A stretch of DNA of 64,000 nt from Coleophoma eucalyptorum. Taxonomy: Eukaryota > Ascomycota > Leotiomycetes > Helotiales > Dermateaceae. The stretch lies in assembly GCA_026120035.1 (NCBI GenBank), contig JALRME010000013.1:620001-684000 (forward strand). Reading direction: 5' to 3'. The translations under genes and the position numbers were made by a program. This document shows, piece after piece, positions 34,215-46,716 of the stretch (positions within the stretch are counted from its first letter, which is position 1; the number at the start of each line of letters is the position of its first letter). Under the pieces are notes generated by a model that was not told where the DNA came from, searched no databases, and saw only the letters and a list, made by a program, of their open reading frames with translations.

Positions 34215-35611
34215 ATGTCTGTCCCAGCATTCGCCGATATTGCCAAGTCCTCCAACGACGTAAGTTTTCCTTGTGCAACCAATGTTTTGATGAATATGCT
34301 CTTTGCGCTGTCTCATCCATTAACCTTCCCCCGGTACGCCATTGACATCAAATATTGTCAATGTTTGAAGCTGTAGCTTGTAGTATCTTTTCTGCGGTTC
34401 AGACATGGCATATATTTGGCATATTAGAACCGTTTAAATACAGCATACTTCGGATGAGCGGCGCAAAAAGCTCACATTCAAGATGGTTGCAGATGCTAAC
34501 TATCACTACAGTTGCTTAACAAGGACTTCTACCACTTGTCTGCTGCCGCCCTCGAAGTTAAGAGCAACACACCAAACAATGTTGCCTTCAAGGTTACCGG
34601 AAAGAGCACACACGACTCGAAGACCAGCGGTCTGGTATGATAGCTTGGATGAAGCTCCTGGATTTGCGTGGATGCTAATTGGGAGTCTGTGTACAGTTGG
34701 AGGCAAAGTACACCGACAAGCCAACCGGTATATACAAATTCCAAAAACCACCAATGCTTAGTTGTCGTTCACAGTTTGCAAGGTCAAACTTATTCGATTT
34801 CTTCTTATGCATGGTCCCCGGCTATGCAGAGTTGCTAATGTTCTATCGCCGCACAGGCTTGACTATCACCCAATCCTGGAACACCGTTAACGCTCTTGAG
34901 ACCAAGCTTGAGCTGAACGATGCCGTTGCAAAGGGCCTCAAGGCTGAGCTCCTCGCTTCCTTCTTGCCAACAACCCAAGCAAAGGGCGCCAAGTTCAACC
35001 TTCACTTCAAGCAGGCCAACTTCCACGGCCGTGCTTTCTTCGATCTCCTCAAGGGCCCAACCGCCAACGTCGATGCCGTTATTGGCCAAGACGGTTTCTT
35101 GGCCGGTGCTTCCGCTGGCTATGACGTCCAGAAGGCTGCCATCACCAGCTACGCTGCCGCCATTGGATACTCCGCTCCTCAATACACCGCTGCTATCACC
35201 GCTGCCAACAACTTGAGCGTTTTCTCCGCCTCTTACTACCACAAGGTCAATGGCCAGGTTGAGGCCGGTGCCAAGGCCAGCTGGGACTCAAAGAGCAGCA
35301 ACAATGTCGGTCTTGAGGTTGCCAGCAAGTACAGACTTGACCCAGTCTCCTTCGCCAAGGTGAGTACCGATAATCTATGAAATTTCAGTAGCAGCTGGCT
35401 GACGCAGCGAAACAGGTCAAGATCAACGACCGTGGTGTCGCTGCTGTTGCCTACAACGTTCTCCTCCGCCCAGGTGTTACCCTCGGTCTTGGAGCCTCCT
35501 TTGATACCCAAAAGCTCGACCAAGCTTCCCACAAGGTTCGTCCTCATTTCCACTCCTAAATTCCATCACTGACCAGTTTAGATCGGTACCAGCTTCACTT
35601 TCGATGCTTAG
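34215..35611 (+). CDS. POR1: Mitochondrial outer-membrane porin (VDAC)
   Basis: Voltage-dependent anion channel that passes metabolites and ATP/ADP across the outer mitochondrial membrane. Six exons (34215-34259, 34512-34634, 34697-34727, 34857-35359, 35416-35535, 35582-35611) encode exactly 283 residues, the canonical VDAC length. Family landmarks are the N-terminal helix (VPAFADIAKSSNDLLNKDFYH), SNTPNNVAFKVTGKS, LEAKYTDKPTGLTITQSWNT, a GLK triplet (AKGLKAE) and the C-terminal beta-signal region GTSFTFDA. The first intron (252 nt) and third intron (129 nt) are longer than most in the window, and exon 3 is only 31 nt. Beta-barrel insertion needs no N-terminal presequence, consistent with what is seen. 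Confidence 0.97.
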
Positions 35612-35774
35612 AACACTGCTACAATATTAGATTTGGGGCGATAAAAGGTTGGAATGGAGCGGTTGCTCCGTGTACGAGGATATGGACCGTATGTAGAATA
35701 GGGACAACGGAACGATCATACCCACAAAACTTTGACTCAATGTTACAATATTCTATGCTTTACCTGATGTTTCT

Positions 35775-36624
35775 CTAATCTTTCTTCTTCTTTTTCGACA
35801 TCCTATCAAATACGAAGGTTGGTACAAATACAGCAAAAAGGACCACACCACCAACAAAGATGAAGTTTGATAGCATCCCTGGTGGGGGACGGATATCTGC
35901 ATATCCCTCTGATCTACTTCGCCTTCTTCTTTCCTGCTTGGAATAGATGCTGTCTTGTGTGCGAAAATGGCCCTCCCGATCAAAGTGCGGCACGTCGTTT
36001 CTATCACGCCAAGGATGTTGACCTGGACCCATACCCCCAGCTGAGCCCATACCTTGTGCTGCCTCTCCTGTAGGGGGAGCATTCCCTTCCTGAGCCGCTT
36101 GCCTCTTCTCCGTATGCTCCCCCCATCCTCCATTGCGATAGAAGCTGGGCGGCGGTCCTCTGAATTGTGTTCTCCGTCTACTCAGACCACTTGCCGGGCG
36201 ACCGCCTGCGGGACCGGACGAAGAGTATGAGCCAGGAGGTCGAACATCTCCACCACCACTTTGAATCTGAGACGTGCGCAAGAAATCGCGGTCGTATTGC
36301 TGCCGTTTGGCCGGTGTTCCTAAAATATGGTACGCTTCCGAGATCTTCACGAATCTAGCTGAAGCCTGAGGATCATCTGGATTTCGATCTGGATGATGAG
36401 TTTTAGACAAATTGTAGAATGATCTGCCGGAACCTATCAGCACATTCGTAGAGGTCTCATTGCATTCGCACGTACTTCTTTACATCGGCTGGCGTTGCGT
36501 TGGTAGATATCTGAAGCGTTTCGTAGTGATTCGGAATGCTATCGGCTCTCTGAAATGCACTGGATTGGAAGAGCCGTCGAAGGCGCTGGGCAGGCAGAGG
36601 GGTAGGTAACGAGCGGAATGGCAT
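35775..36624 (-). CDS. Mitochondrial DnaJ (J-domain) protein with C-terminal membrane segment
   Basis: Co-chaperone expected to stimulate an Hsp70 through its J-domain. Two exons (36624-36476, 36423-35775; intron 52 nt) encode 265 residues. The first 25 or so residues are basic and lack acidic residues (RSLPTPLPAQRLRRLFQSS), a likely mitochondrial presequence. The J-domain starts NHYETLQISTNATPADVKK and crosses the intron to YNLSKTHHPDRNPDD, with the HPD triad at about 60-62. A Gly/Arg/Pro-rich linker follows. Near the C-terminus a hydrophobic segment (about 237-256, VGGVVLFAVFVPTFVF) ends in SKKKKKD. The inner-membrane topology and Hsp70 partner are not determined. It is divergent from the MetAP2 gene. 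Confidence 0.87.
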
Positions 36625-36947
36625 CCCTCATCCCGAAATACTCGCTACGTCTTTCCTTTATCAAACTGCTAAGAAGGATGATCAAACTGGAGAAGCTTGA
36701 AGTTGATGAAAGTGAGGTTTTAGGAATTACAGCGTCCTAAAGCAATTGACATTTGGTGATGTCACGCGAACCTTGACTTGTCAGCGGTAAAACTTTCCGT
36801 TTTTCGAACTTTGGATTGGCGGGGTCTTTCTGCCGTGCATATTCCGCCTCGAGCCTTTTACAAGACCTTCGTCTCAGCACCACCTCTAGCTTTCCTCGAC
36901 TGTTATCTCACATATTTTACCCAGAGCTGGGTTGTGCGTGATTCAAA
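36625..36947. other. Divergent promoter region, DnaJ gene / MetAP2
   Basis: A 323-bp spacer between divergent starts, with no additional gene and no motif that I would assign. Confidence 0.4.
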
Positions 36948-38498
<1,551 letters not shown>

Positions 38499-39000
38499 AA
38501 GGCATATGAGAAAAAGCATTTTGTGGCCCCGGCGCATGATTGCACAGGAGGATGTTTCAGCATAGAATCGTGAACATTTACACATCTCCAATATATCCTG
38601 GCATCATCATCACGTCGAAATTGGGCAGTAGATAAAAATGAAATTAAATCCGAGCTCTGCTATGGGCTGCAGCCCTGTATTGTGATCGTACCGTGCCCCT
38701 GGATCGAGTGCTGCTATCGAATCCGGGGTTCTGCGAAACAAATCGCAAGAAGAAACGGGTTTCCGCAGATCTGCACACAAACCCGTTGTGGCGCATGCCA
38801 AAGTGATTGGCTCGCTGGCCAGTCCCTGGCCCAGAATTTTGGACTCTCGGATGCTCGTCGACATCTCGCCATTAGACATCTGTCGAGTGTCGTATCGTCC
38901 CAGACATCGACACCTACAATTTATAACTCCTTCGGCGGAACACCAGCTTGTATAGAGATATCCTTCTTCCATTGACCCCCCAATATCTCTGCCGTGCACC
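38499..39000. other. Tandem intergenic region
   Basis: 502 bp between MetAP2 and the desaturase gene. No supported gene; presumed 3' UTR and promoter. Confidence 0.4.
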
Positions 39001-40243
39001 ATGGCTGCATCAAGCTCGACTGTTACGACTTCGCGATCCAAGAAAGACGACAGCCCAACCCCTCGATTGCGAGTTGAGGCCGGCGAGGTGGAAGCAACCC
39101 CTACTTTGGAAGTCAAGGAGCATGATTTCTTCTGGACATATACCGAGGAGCCACATCGGACAAGACGCATGGCTATCATCAAGGCCCATCCAGAGGTACT
39201 CGATCTCTTAAAAGCATATCAATGAAGCCATACTAACTTGTGTCTATGAAGGTTACCAAGCTCTGCGGCCCAGAACCATTGACAAAATACGTTGTTCTCT
39301 TCGTTGTTTCCCTTCAAATCCTCTGCGCATATCTTCTCCGCGATACGCCTTTCTTCTCTTGGAAGTTTTTCCTCACTGCGTATATCATCGGCGCAACTGC
39401 AAACCAGAACTTGTTCCTCGCCATCCACGAGATCTCGCATAATCTGGCCTTCAGATCACCAGCTGCCAATCGTGTGATTGCTGTCTTTGCCAACTTGCCA
39501 ATTGGCATTCCGTACAGCGCCTCTTTTCGAGTATGTTCATTCTTTAGACATGGAGGTGGGCTCTAGTGCTAATAGTAGAACAGCCATACCATTTGACCCA
39601 TCATAAATCTCTTGGTGTGGATGGACTCGACACTGATCTCCCGACGGCATTCGAGGCAGTCTTCCTTGACTCCATCGCTGGCAAGGCATTCTTCTGTACT
39701 TTCCAAATTCTTTTCTACGCACTCCGACCCATGATGGTCTACAAGGTTCCTTTCACCGGCATCCATTTCTTCAACATCGCCGTCCAAGTCCTCTTTGACA
39801 TCGCTCTGGTCAAAATCGCCTCGGTGAAAGCACTCTGGTACCTTATCTTCTCCTCCTTCCTGGCTGGCTCCCTACACCCATGCGCAGGCCATTTTATAGC
39901 CGAGCACTACGTCTTCGAGCGCCAACCACATACGGCCAAGGATCCTGCCTCGATGATTCCTGTCCCCGAGACATTCAGCTACTATGGACCTCTCAATTGG
40001 TTTACCTATAATGTTGGCCTGCATAACGAGCATCACGACTTTCCAGCCGTGCCATGGACCCGTCTTCCGCAGTTAAACCAGATTGCGAGGGAGTTCTATG
40101 ATGAGTTGCCCAGACACGAGAGTTGGATTTATGTCATTTGGCAGTTTGTTATGGATAAGGAGGTTGGAATGACATGTAGAGTTAAGAGAAAGGAGGGTGG
40201 CAGGAAGGTTGGTGCTTGGACACAGCAGGAGATCCAGGCGTGA
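39001..40243 (+). CDS. Sphingolipid delta-4 desaturase (dihydroceramide desaturase)
   Basis: ER membrane di-iron enzyme that introduces the 4,5 double bond into dihydroceramide, needed for glucosylceramide synthesis in filamentous fungi. Three exons (39001-39195, 39252-39530, 39584-40243; introns 56 and 53 nt) encode 377 residues. The DES-type N-terminal motif is present (HDFFWTYTEEPHRTRRMAII). Three His boxes are intact: HEISH (about 124-128), HLTHH (161-165) and HNEHHDFP (about 305). The second intron separates the first box from the second. Hydrophobic helices surround the boxes (YVVLFVVSLQILCAYLL). The sequence before the N-terminal motif is Ser/Thr-rich and likely cytosolic. ATG context is CACCATGGC. 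Confidence 0.95.
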
Positions 40244-41592
40244 TGACTTCTTATCAATAACGGAACTTTTTTGGGTTTGGTGATGGGCATTTTGCTTGGT
40301 GGTACTTTTCCTCGTGGCATACATTGGCGTTTAGACATAGATCCTTGACTGGGGGTATAAGTAGATGAAGTGATGTTCCTACTTCAAAGTGTTGATAAGA
40401 TCTGGAGTGCCTATACATACCAGTAGTATATGGTCAAATAATCTTATATCCTTCGGCTTTTCTAGGATTTCTAACGAAGAAACTACATAATATGAAAATA
40501 ATTCGTGAGCATACACACTTAACTAATCATAAAAACGACAATCTAGCAATCTAACTTCGTCAAAAAGTAAAATCCAAACTCTCCTGGACAGGCACAGCAG
40601 AGAAGGCATTTTCCAAAAAGCTTCGCATAGGCCAGACCTCCTCTTTGGACCCCCCCCACCCTCCTTTCCATTCCTCTTACCCCACCACCAACAATGTATG
40701 GGTTGCAGTATGCAGCAATGAGCCCAACCCTTGCTTCAATACACGAGGGCTAGGGGCCTTGCTAATGATAATAACTTTTGAATTTATTTATTTTATATTT
40801 TTGGGTTTGCATGGCCCAGATAGGAGATGGGAATAACCGGTTTGCTCTTCCCTAATACACCTGCCATTATGCACACAAGACACCTGTCGGATAATGCAAA
40901 ATGGACACTTGGCTTATGGGAGATGAAAAAAACTGAGATGGTTAACCTGGAGCCAGAGAGGGGAGCGGGAGCGTGGGGGGGGGGGGGGTTGACCTGGCTC
41001 TTGGGATCCAATATTGTTTCGGTATCCTGGAACATTTTCCACAAGATGCCCTTCAAGGAAACCAGTTGTTGATCACGGGCAGCACACATATGCTGAGGGA
41101 TCTGGTAATGCCCTTTTTTTGCATCGAGGATGTAACCTCTTTCATCACCGGGTCGATATCCTTACTAAGATGATAATCCACAGAAATCCCAAATTAAAGG
41201 GATAAATCACTTTAAATCAGAAGTACGTGAAGAAACAAACTTCTACACGATGAACTATCGACGTTCTGCAGGAAGACGAAGCAATAGAAATACAAAATAG
41301 GGCTGTTAGTAGTAAAAGAGGAAAAAAAGCATCTGAATGGTGAAATTTCAGTCCCATCTTCTCATCCTCTCCGTCTCTCTTATCCTCTCCATCTCTCTGG
41401 CCCCATTCTTTCGTAAAATCCAAAGGATAACCCTCACACATCCTGTTGAGGAGAATACTGTCTAACCGCCTTTGGGTACCTCACTCTTCTCTCCAACCGA
41501 GGCCCCAAGACTTCCACCTAACTCCTTTCCCTGTCCATTTCCAGTTCTGTTTTGGAGGTAGCCAGTTAAGTTGGTCGGCCGATGTATTACGC
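40244..41592. other. Intergenic, 3' flanks of convergent genes, with homopolymer tract
   Basis: About 1.35 kb between the convergent stops of the desaturase and VAP genes. No gene is supported. It contains a run of 14 G (40975-40988) and a C-rich run near 40651-40657. Confidence 0.45.
40975..40988 (+). repeat. 14-G homopolymer
   Basis: Fourteen consecutive G residues in non-coding sequence, within a locally G-rich stretch (GAGGGGAGCGGGAGCGTG). Its exact length is likely to be variable or error-prone. Confidence 0.9.
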
Positions 41593-42838
41593 CTAGAAGA
41601 AAAGATAGGCGAGCACGAAGCTCAGTAGGCAAAGCGCTGCGACTATCTGAACCGGCACACCTTCAGTTCCCTGCTGAATCTTGGATGCCATATCATTTGC
41701 ACCCTGGCTCAAAGTCTCTCCGCTGCTACCAGCTGCCTTTCTCAACCGCACACCTCCTTCTTGTCCATAAGATGAGATAGTGGCCTTCGCATCGGCAAGT
41801 TGTGCTTTGAGCTCTTCGTATGTTGGGACGCTTGAAGATACGGCTGTCACAGCTGATGCTACGCTATCTCTGGACGAGCCTGTTGCTGGGTTGAAGGCCG
41901 AAGCCTTGGCGTCGCCCAGGTGCTTGTTGTTAGCTGATTCCTCGTCGAACTTTGAGACCGATCCAGATGGTGTTATGGTGCTTTTCTGTTGTGGTGTGAA
42001 GGCCTCCTCAGGCGGTGATGGTGACCGATAGGCTGGAGGAGCAAGCTCGGCGCCATCGCTCTGTGAAGAGATACTTAGCTTAAATGAACGACAGAACGTG
42101 AATCATTTACTTACACCATTGACTTTCCTTGATGGGGTAACGGCAGCACCAGGGGCATCACTGACAGGTGGCAAGAAAACTACACGAATCTTCTTCTCCA
42201 TAACAGATGACTTCTCAGCATCGTCCACATGTTGCCACTATTCAAACGTCAGTAGCTGATCCCATAGCAAATTGACCCCACATACGATTGAACCGTTGTT
42301 TGAGAACTCCTTGTCTGCAGTAATAGCAACTGATTGAACCAAGAACTTATCTCTGCACTTTGCATCCAAGGGAGGCTCTTGCTTCATGGCCTGCAGGAGA
42401 ACTATAGACAATTTGTCAGCACCTCTCGTGGAGCTTCTGTAGAGGTTGTGCAGTTTCGCATACCCGTTACCTCAACCTCCTTGCCAGGTTCGATTCGTCC
42501 AGAGTTAGGGCGGACGCAGTATCTAGAATGTACGTCAATGGGACAGATCGAAGTTAACGTGGAACGGACGGCGCATACTGTTTTGGTGCAGTGGTCTTGA
42601 CCTGCAGATTTGGAAAGCAATTAGCCATATATTCTCAGTCTGTAGGAAGCAATATAAGCGGCTTACCTTAAAAGCAACTGGAGTGAGGTTCGAGTTTCTG
42701 ATCTTGAGTGTTTGCGACACTTCTTGGGAGAACGGGCCTGTTGCGGTTGCGAGTTAGGACGCATCCCATTCTGGACACGTACCGGACGATGTACTCACGA
42801 TGGAAGCCCAACTCCGTAGGATCTATCTCGACGGACAT
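41593..42838 (-). CDS. SCS2: VAMP-associated protein (VAP/Scs2 family)
   Basis: Tail-anchored ER protein that recruits FFAT-motif proteins at membrane contact sites. Seven exons (42838-42799, 42737-42667, 42601-42579, 42522-42464, 42401-42286, 42237-42115, 42060-41593) encode 299 residues; exon 3 is 23 nt. The MSP domain covers about residues 1-125: VEIDPTELGFHRPFSQEVSQTLKIRN (split by intron 1), PVAFKVKTTAPKQYCVRPNSG and the VLLQAMKQEPP segment with DKFLVQSV. A disordered Ser/Pro linker follows. A predicted coiled coil (TYEELKAQLADAKATI) precedes a C-terminal transmembrane anchor (about 281-299, ending SFVLAYLFF). The layout is complete for the family. Confidence 0.95.
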
Positions 42839-43513
42839 GATCGCGGTAGCAGATGTAGGTAGACGACTTGTAGAAGGAAAGTTGTAAAGAGACAACCGGG
42901 GACGTTGACGATGGTGATGATGTCGAAAACGGGCGATACGATACCGAGTTTAAGGTTCAGCCGCGCAGGAAAGCAAGAGGTGGTGCGAAAGTGAATGCGG
43001 AAAGAGATGGGTGCGCAGGAGATGCTCGTGTGACAAGATCCAGTCCTGAAGAAAAAGTGGTGGTTCGCTGGTGAGGGCAAATAGAACAATTAGTCAATTA
43101 TGGAGTATGAGGGGGTGATGGTCTTCGTGGTCTCTTGTAAAGTCCCAGTCAGTGAGTGTTCTTGTCCTCGCAGCCTCTGGGAGCGCACAGAGATCAGTGC
43201 GCGTTGGAAGGGGAAGCCGTTCCGAGCGTTGGTTAATCGTCATGGGCTTTGCTTCTCGAAGGAACGCCAACGCCTCCACCTCGCGATGGAACCAGTTCGT
43301 ACGCGAGGCTACCGTCCATCATCCATTCTTCGTCCATGACAACCCCAGTCACTCCAGATCCAGATCGTCTCAGGCTCTTCCACATTTAACGCATGAACGA
43401 CTCCAGCTTCTGCCTTCTGAATTTCTCTGCTTTACAACCCTTATTATCTCGTCTTCTTACCCCGGACTGCCTTCCAACCTTTCCCACCCAGCACAAGGCC
43501 ACACCCTGCAATC
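42839..43513. other. Divergent promoter region, VAP / UBXN1-like
   Basis: A 675-bp spacer between divergent starts. No supported gene; the last 150 bp are pyrimidine-rich, as expected for a fungal 5' UTR. Confidence 0.4.
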
Positions 43514-44657
43514 ATGCCTTCCGACCTTGAGCAACTCCTCGAGATGGGATTCGAGAAGGAGAGAGCAGAAATCGCAATCAAGAAGACAGGGTCATGTAAG
43601 AAGTTTCTACCTCATAAATCCTCCGTTTCCATAGCTAATATCTTCTCTCACGCAGTAAACCCCGCTCTACAATGGCTTGAAGATAACCAGGATAAGTCCA
43701 TGGATGAGATCACAACAAGTGCGACGACGACGACGACGACGACAACTGACAATGGTGACGACGAAGCTCCGGCGTTGAAGCCTGGCGAGGTTGCAAAGTC
43801 CATGGTCTGTGAAGACTGCGGCAAGAAATTCAGAAGTATATCACAGGCCGAAGCTCATGCTGAGAGAACGTAAGAACCAGTAACATCTTTGTGAACCATT
43901 TCATCCATTAACGATTTATACCCCATAGTGAGCACACCAACTTCGCCGAATCGACCGAAGAGATCGCCCCTTTGACAGAAGCAGAGAAGAAAGAGAAGCT
44001 AGCGGAACTGAGAGCTAAAGCAGCTGAGAGAAAGTCCAAGCAATCTGCGGCAGATAAGGAGGAGCAAAAGAGAAACGAGGTATGCCTTCCAACTTGCTTT
44101 GCATAGGTCCCTGAGCCACACCCACAGGATATAACATACTAATCCCATCCCTTCGCCAGCAAATTCGCATGAAAGCCACTAAAGAAATTCAAGACATCAA
44201 AGAAGAGCTGGCCAAAAAGGAGCAAATAAAAGCTGCGGCTGCAAAGCGAGCAGAGAAGGTCAGCGATGCAGCCGCTAAGAAGCGCATCCAAGAGAAGATT
44301 GCAGCGGATAAAGAAGAGCGACGCCTGAAAGCAGCTGCAGCTAAGGCAGCACGAGAAGGACAGGCACCGCCCGAGGTTCCGGCACCAGCACCAGCACCGG
44401 CCGCGGCCCCGACTGTGAAGAAGGACCATACTGAGACGCGACTGAGATTGCAGACTGCTGGTGGTAATATCATGAAGGCTTTTCCAGTTGAGACGACGCT
44501 TTTTGAGGTTGCGCAGGCGTTGCAGGCCGAGGGCGTGGCGGCCGTGGAGAGCTTTACAATGACTTATCCAAAGAAGGTCTTCAGTGGCAGTCTTGATTTT
44601 GGAAAGACGTTGAAGGAAGCTGGCCTGGTGCCCAGTGCCGTCTTGATCGTCAAATAA
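43514..44657 (+). CDS. UBXN1-like protein (UBA, C2H2 zinc finger, UBX)
   Basis: Predicted Cdc48/p97 cofactor that binds ubiquitin through its UBA domain and Cdc48 through UBX. Four exons (43514-43595, 43656-43869, 43929-44079, 44160-44657) encode 314 residues. The UBA domain is residues 1-40 (LEQLLEMGFEKERAEIAIKKTG, then NPALQWLEDN) and is split by intron 1. A C2H2 finger (CEDCGKKF, ending HAERTEH; Cx2Cx12Hx5H) is split by intron 2. A charged coiled-coil region and a Pro/Ala linker follow. The UBX domain starts at TETRLRLQTAGG and includes the S3/S4-loop segment MTYPKKVF, roughly in place of the usual FPR/TFPRK loop, and ends PSAVLIVK. The UBA-ZnF-UBX order is known for this subfamily. Confidence 0.9.
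43724..43741 (+). repeat. (ACG)6 microsatellite in coding sequence
   Basis: Six ACG triplets encode most of an eight-threonine run in the linker between the UBA domain and the zinc finger of the UBXN1-like protein. Confidence 0.9.
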
Positions 44658-45018
44658 GCTTGACTTCCTTATTTGACTGCATTGGTGACATCTGGGAAGG
44701 CTTCCTAATTTGGAGACTCTGGCCACAATATGGTGCATGAGAATAGCACACAGGTGTGGAAACAAAGGAGAGAAAATGCCCAAAACTACCATAGAAAGGC
44801 CACAGACCTTCACAAATACATATGCAGTCATAGAAAAAGCTCGTGAATTCTTTTCATGATCTTTAATAGAAGACCACTTGATGCCATGCCAACAATCATC
44901 AACTTACAGCAAACCAGCCCGTGAATATGCACCTGTCATGTCCCAGAAGTCCTAAAACGCCAAAAATCATTATAATGATATGGTCAGTCCTAGAACGCCC
45001 ATACTCTTTCCAAGCATT
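44658..45018. other. Convergent 3' flanks
   Basis: 361 bp between the stop codons of the UBXN1-like gene and RAD52. Nothing further is recognised. Confidence 0.4.
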
Positions 45019-46716
45019 TCAAGGACCATTAACTCTTTGCCTCTTCACTTCACCAGAACCTCCACCTCCAATAGCTTCATTTGAAGGAAGATCTACCAGG
45101 GGCGCTCTAGCTGAGTGGCTTTGGTCCATTGGCCTCTTCAAAGTGGGTGGTTTGTATTGACCTCTATTCGCCATCGGACTTGGGCTACCAGGCGCCCCAA
45201 TTCGTCTTGTTGCATCCATAGAAGGATTTATGATATTAGGTCGGGACGGTGGAGCAGACGCCTGGCTGGAGCTAGGAGCGTGCTTCAGATCTCGAGTTAG
45301 GGGTTTCGATGATGTGTGGTCGATACCAGGTGTCTTTCTTATCGATGGGCTTTCCGCATGAGGATTGAAAGCAGGTAGGTTTGAAGGAATGTTCGAAGGA
45401 ACAGTATCATCGTTCTGCCCTTCTGGGAGCATCTGTGCTGCTCTAGCTGAGAAAAACCCAGCACCTGGAGGTGGCAGAGAGATGGACTCAGGGTCGTTTG
45501 AAGAAGATCGACTAAGGGAGAGTGATTCTGGTGCGGGTGGAGGAATATTCCGGCTTGGTTGATTCAAGATTCTTCCAGTTCCTGGTATTGCGACTCGAGC
45601 CACCCCAGCTTCTTGAGGACGCGTCTGCATTGCAGTTCCAGCACCACTGTTTGACCTTGAAAATCCACTGTTGGGGGTCTGCGGCCCTTGTAGTGATGGC
45701 CCAGAGGGATTTGGAGGCCGTGCTGGTGCCGCCATAGGTTGTGGTCTAGAGACATTCGGCTTGCTCTGATTTGCAAGTGTTCCATTCACGGCGGTGGATG
45801 AGGTATTAGTGGTACTGCTAACACCTCGAGTATTACTGAAATTACGCGTAGACACAGGGGCTGGAAGGACCACCTCGTCGGGGTGAGAATCTGGGTCTGT
45901 AGGAACACTGAAGTCTGCTTCATCGAAATCTATGCAATGTTAGACAAGTAGAAGGGTGGGAGCGATCACTCACCTCCAAATTCATCATCCAGAGTATCAT
46001 CTGTACTGGCGTTGCTTTGCCTATCCTCTGATGGCTTTGGTAATTCAGGTCCCTTATTGATCGGAGCATAGGTAGAATGTCTATGCAATCTAGCAACATC
46101 AAACTTGGTAGGCTGAACCTTGACCTTTGTGACCTTGCCCAAATAGTCCTTATCGTAGATGCAGTTGCCTAAGACGTTGCCAAAATTCCTCAGTGCTCTT
46201 TTCAGTGCATCTGTGGTACCCTCCTTCTTAGCCTTTTCAAATGCAGGTGCCTTGCCCTTGCAATTATCAATATGTCCATATCCCACATCTTCATGATATG
46301 TTCCATCTCGTAGAGTGACACGAACAATAACTGACAGGCCTAAGCTGACCTTTCCCGTCTGTGGACTCTCATCAACAAAGTCGACCTGCGTATTCATAAT
46401 CTGACTAGACCATCCATTGAATCCAAAGACCTCATTTGCAAGCTGGATGCATTTCTCCGCTGCAATATAATGCACCTTCTGCCCACCTGGCCCCGCTCTC
46501 GCTGAGATATACTCTGGTCCGAGTTGTTTCTCGAGTCGACTCTGCAGTGTAGCAATCTCCTGGGCTGTGTATTCTGATACTTTGGGTTTGACCTCCTCAA
46601 ACGGATTTATTACTGCCAGATTGTTGTTGTTCTGATGCTGCTCGCCGGGCCTGTTGATTGTCCACTGTTAGTGGTCTTTCATTAACGGGTCAAACATTGG
46701 GGGCATACGCAGGCAT
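45019..46716 (-). CDS. RAD52: Homologous recombination mediator Rad52
   Basis: Anneals single-stranded DNA and loads Rad51 on RPA-coated DNA. Three exons (46716-46709, 46650-45974, 45929-45019; introns 58 and 44 nt) encode 531 residues. The first coding exon is only 8 nt, and the 44-nt second intron is among the shortest here. The conserved pairing domain (about 20-190) includes VSEYTAQEIATLQSRL, GPEYISARAGPGGQKVHYI, NEVFGFNGWSSQI, EDVGYGHIDNCKGKAPAFEKAKKEGTTDALKR (read with gaps between blocks) and FGNVLGNCIYDKDYL. The C-terminal half is disordered and Pro/Ser-rich, with an expected Rad51/RPA-binding role, and ends in EVKRQRVNGP, a likely nuclear localisation signal. The N-terminus MPAPGEQHQ results from joining exon 1 to exon 2. 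Confidence 0.96.

Noticed and set aside
44139..44831. 230-codon antisense frame over the UBXN1-like gene
   Set aside because: It is an antisense shadow of the Ala/Lys-rich exon, giving Cys/Leu/Ser-rich nonsense; the plus strand has a clear UBX domain.
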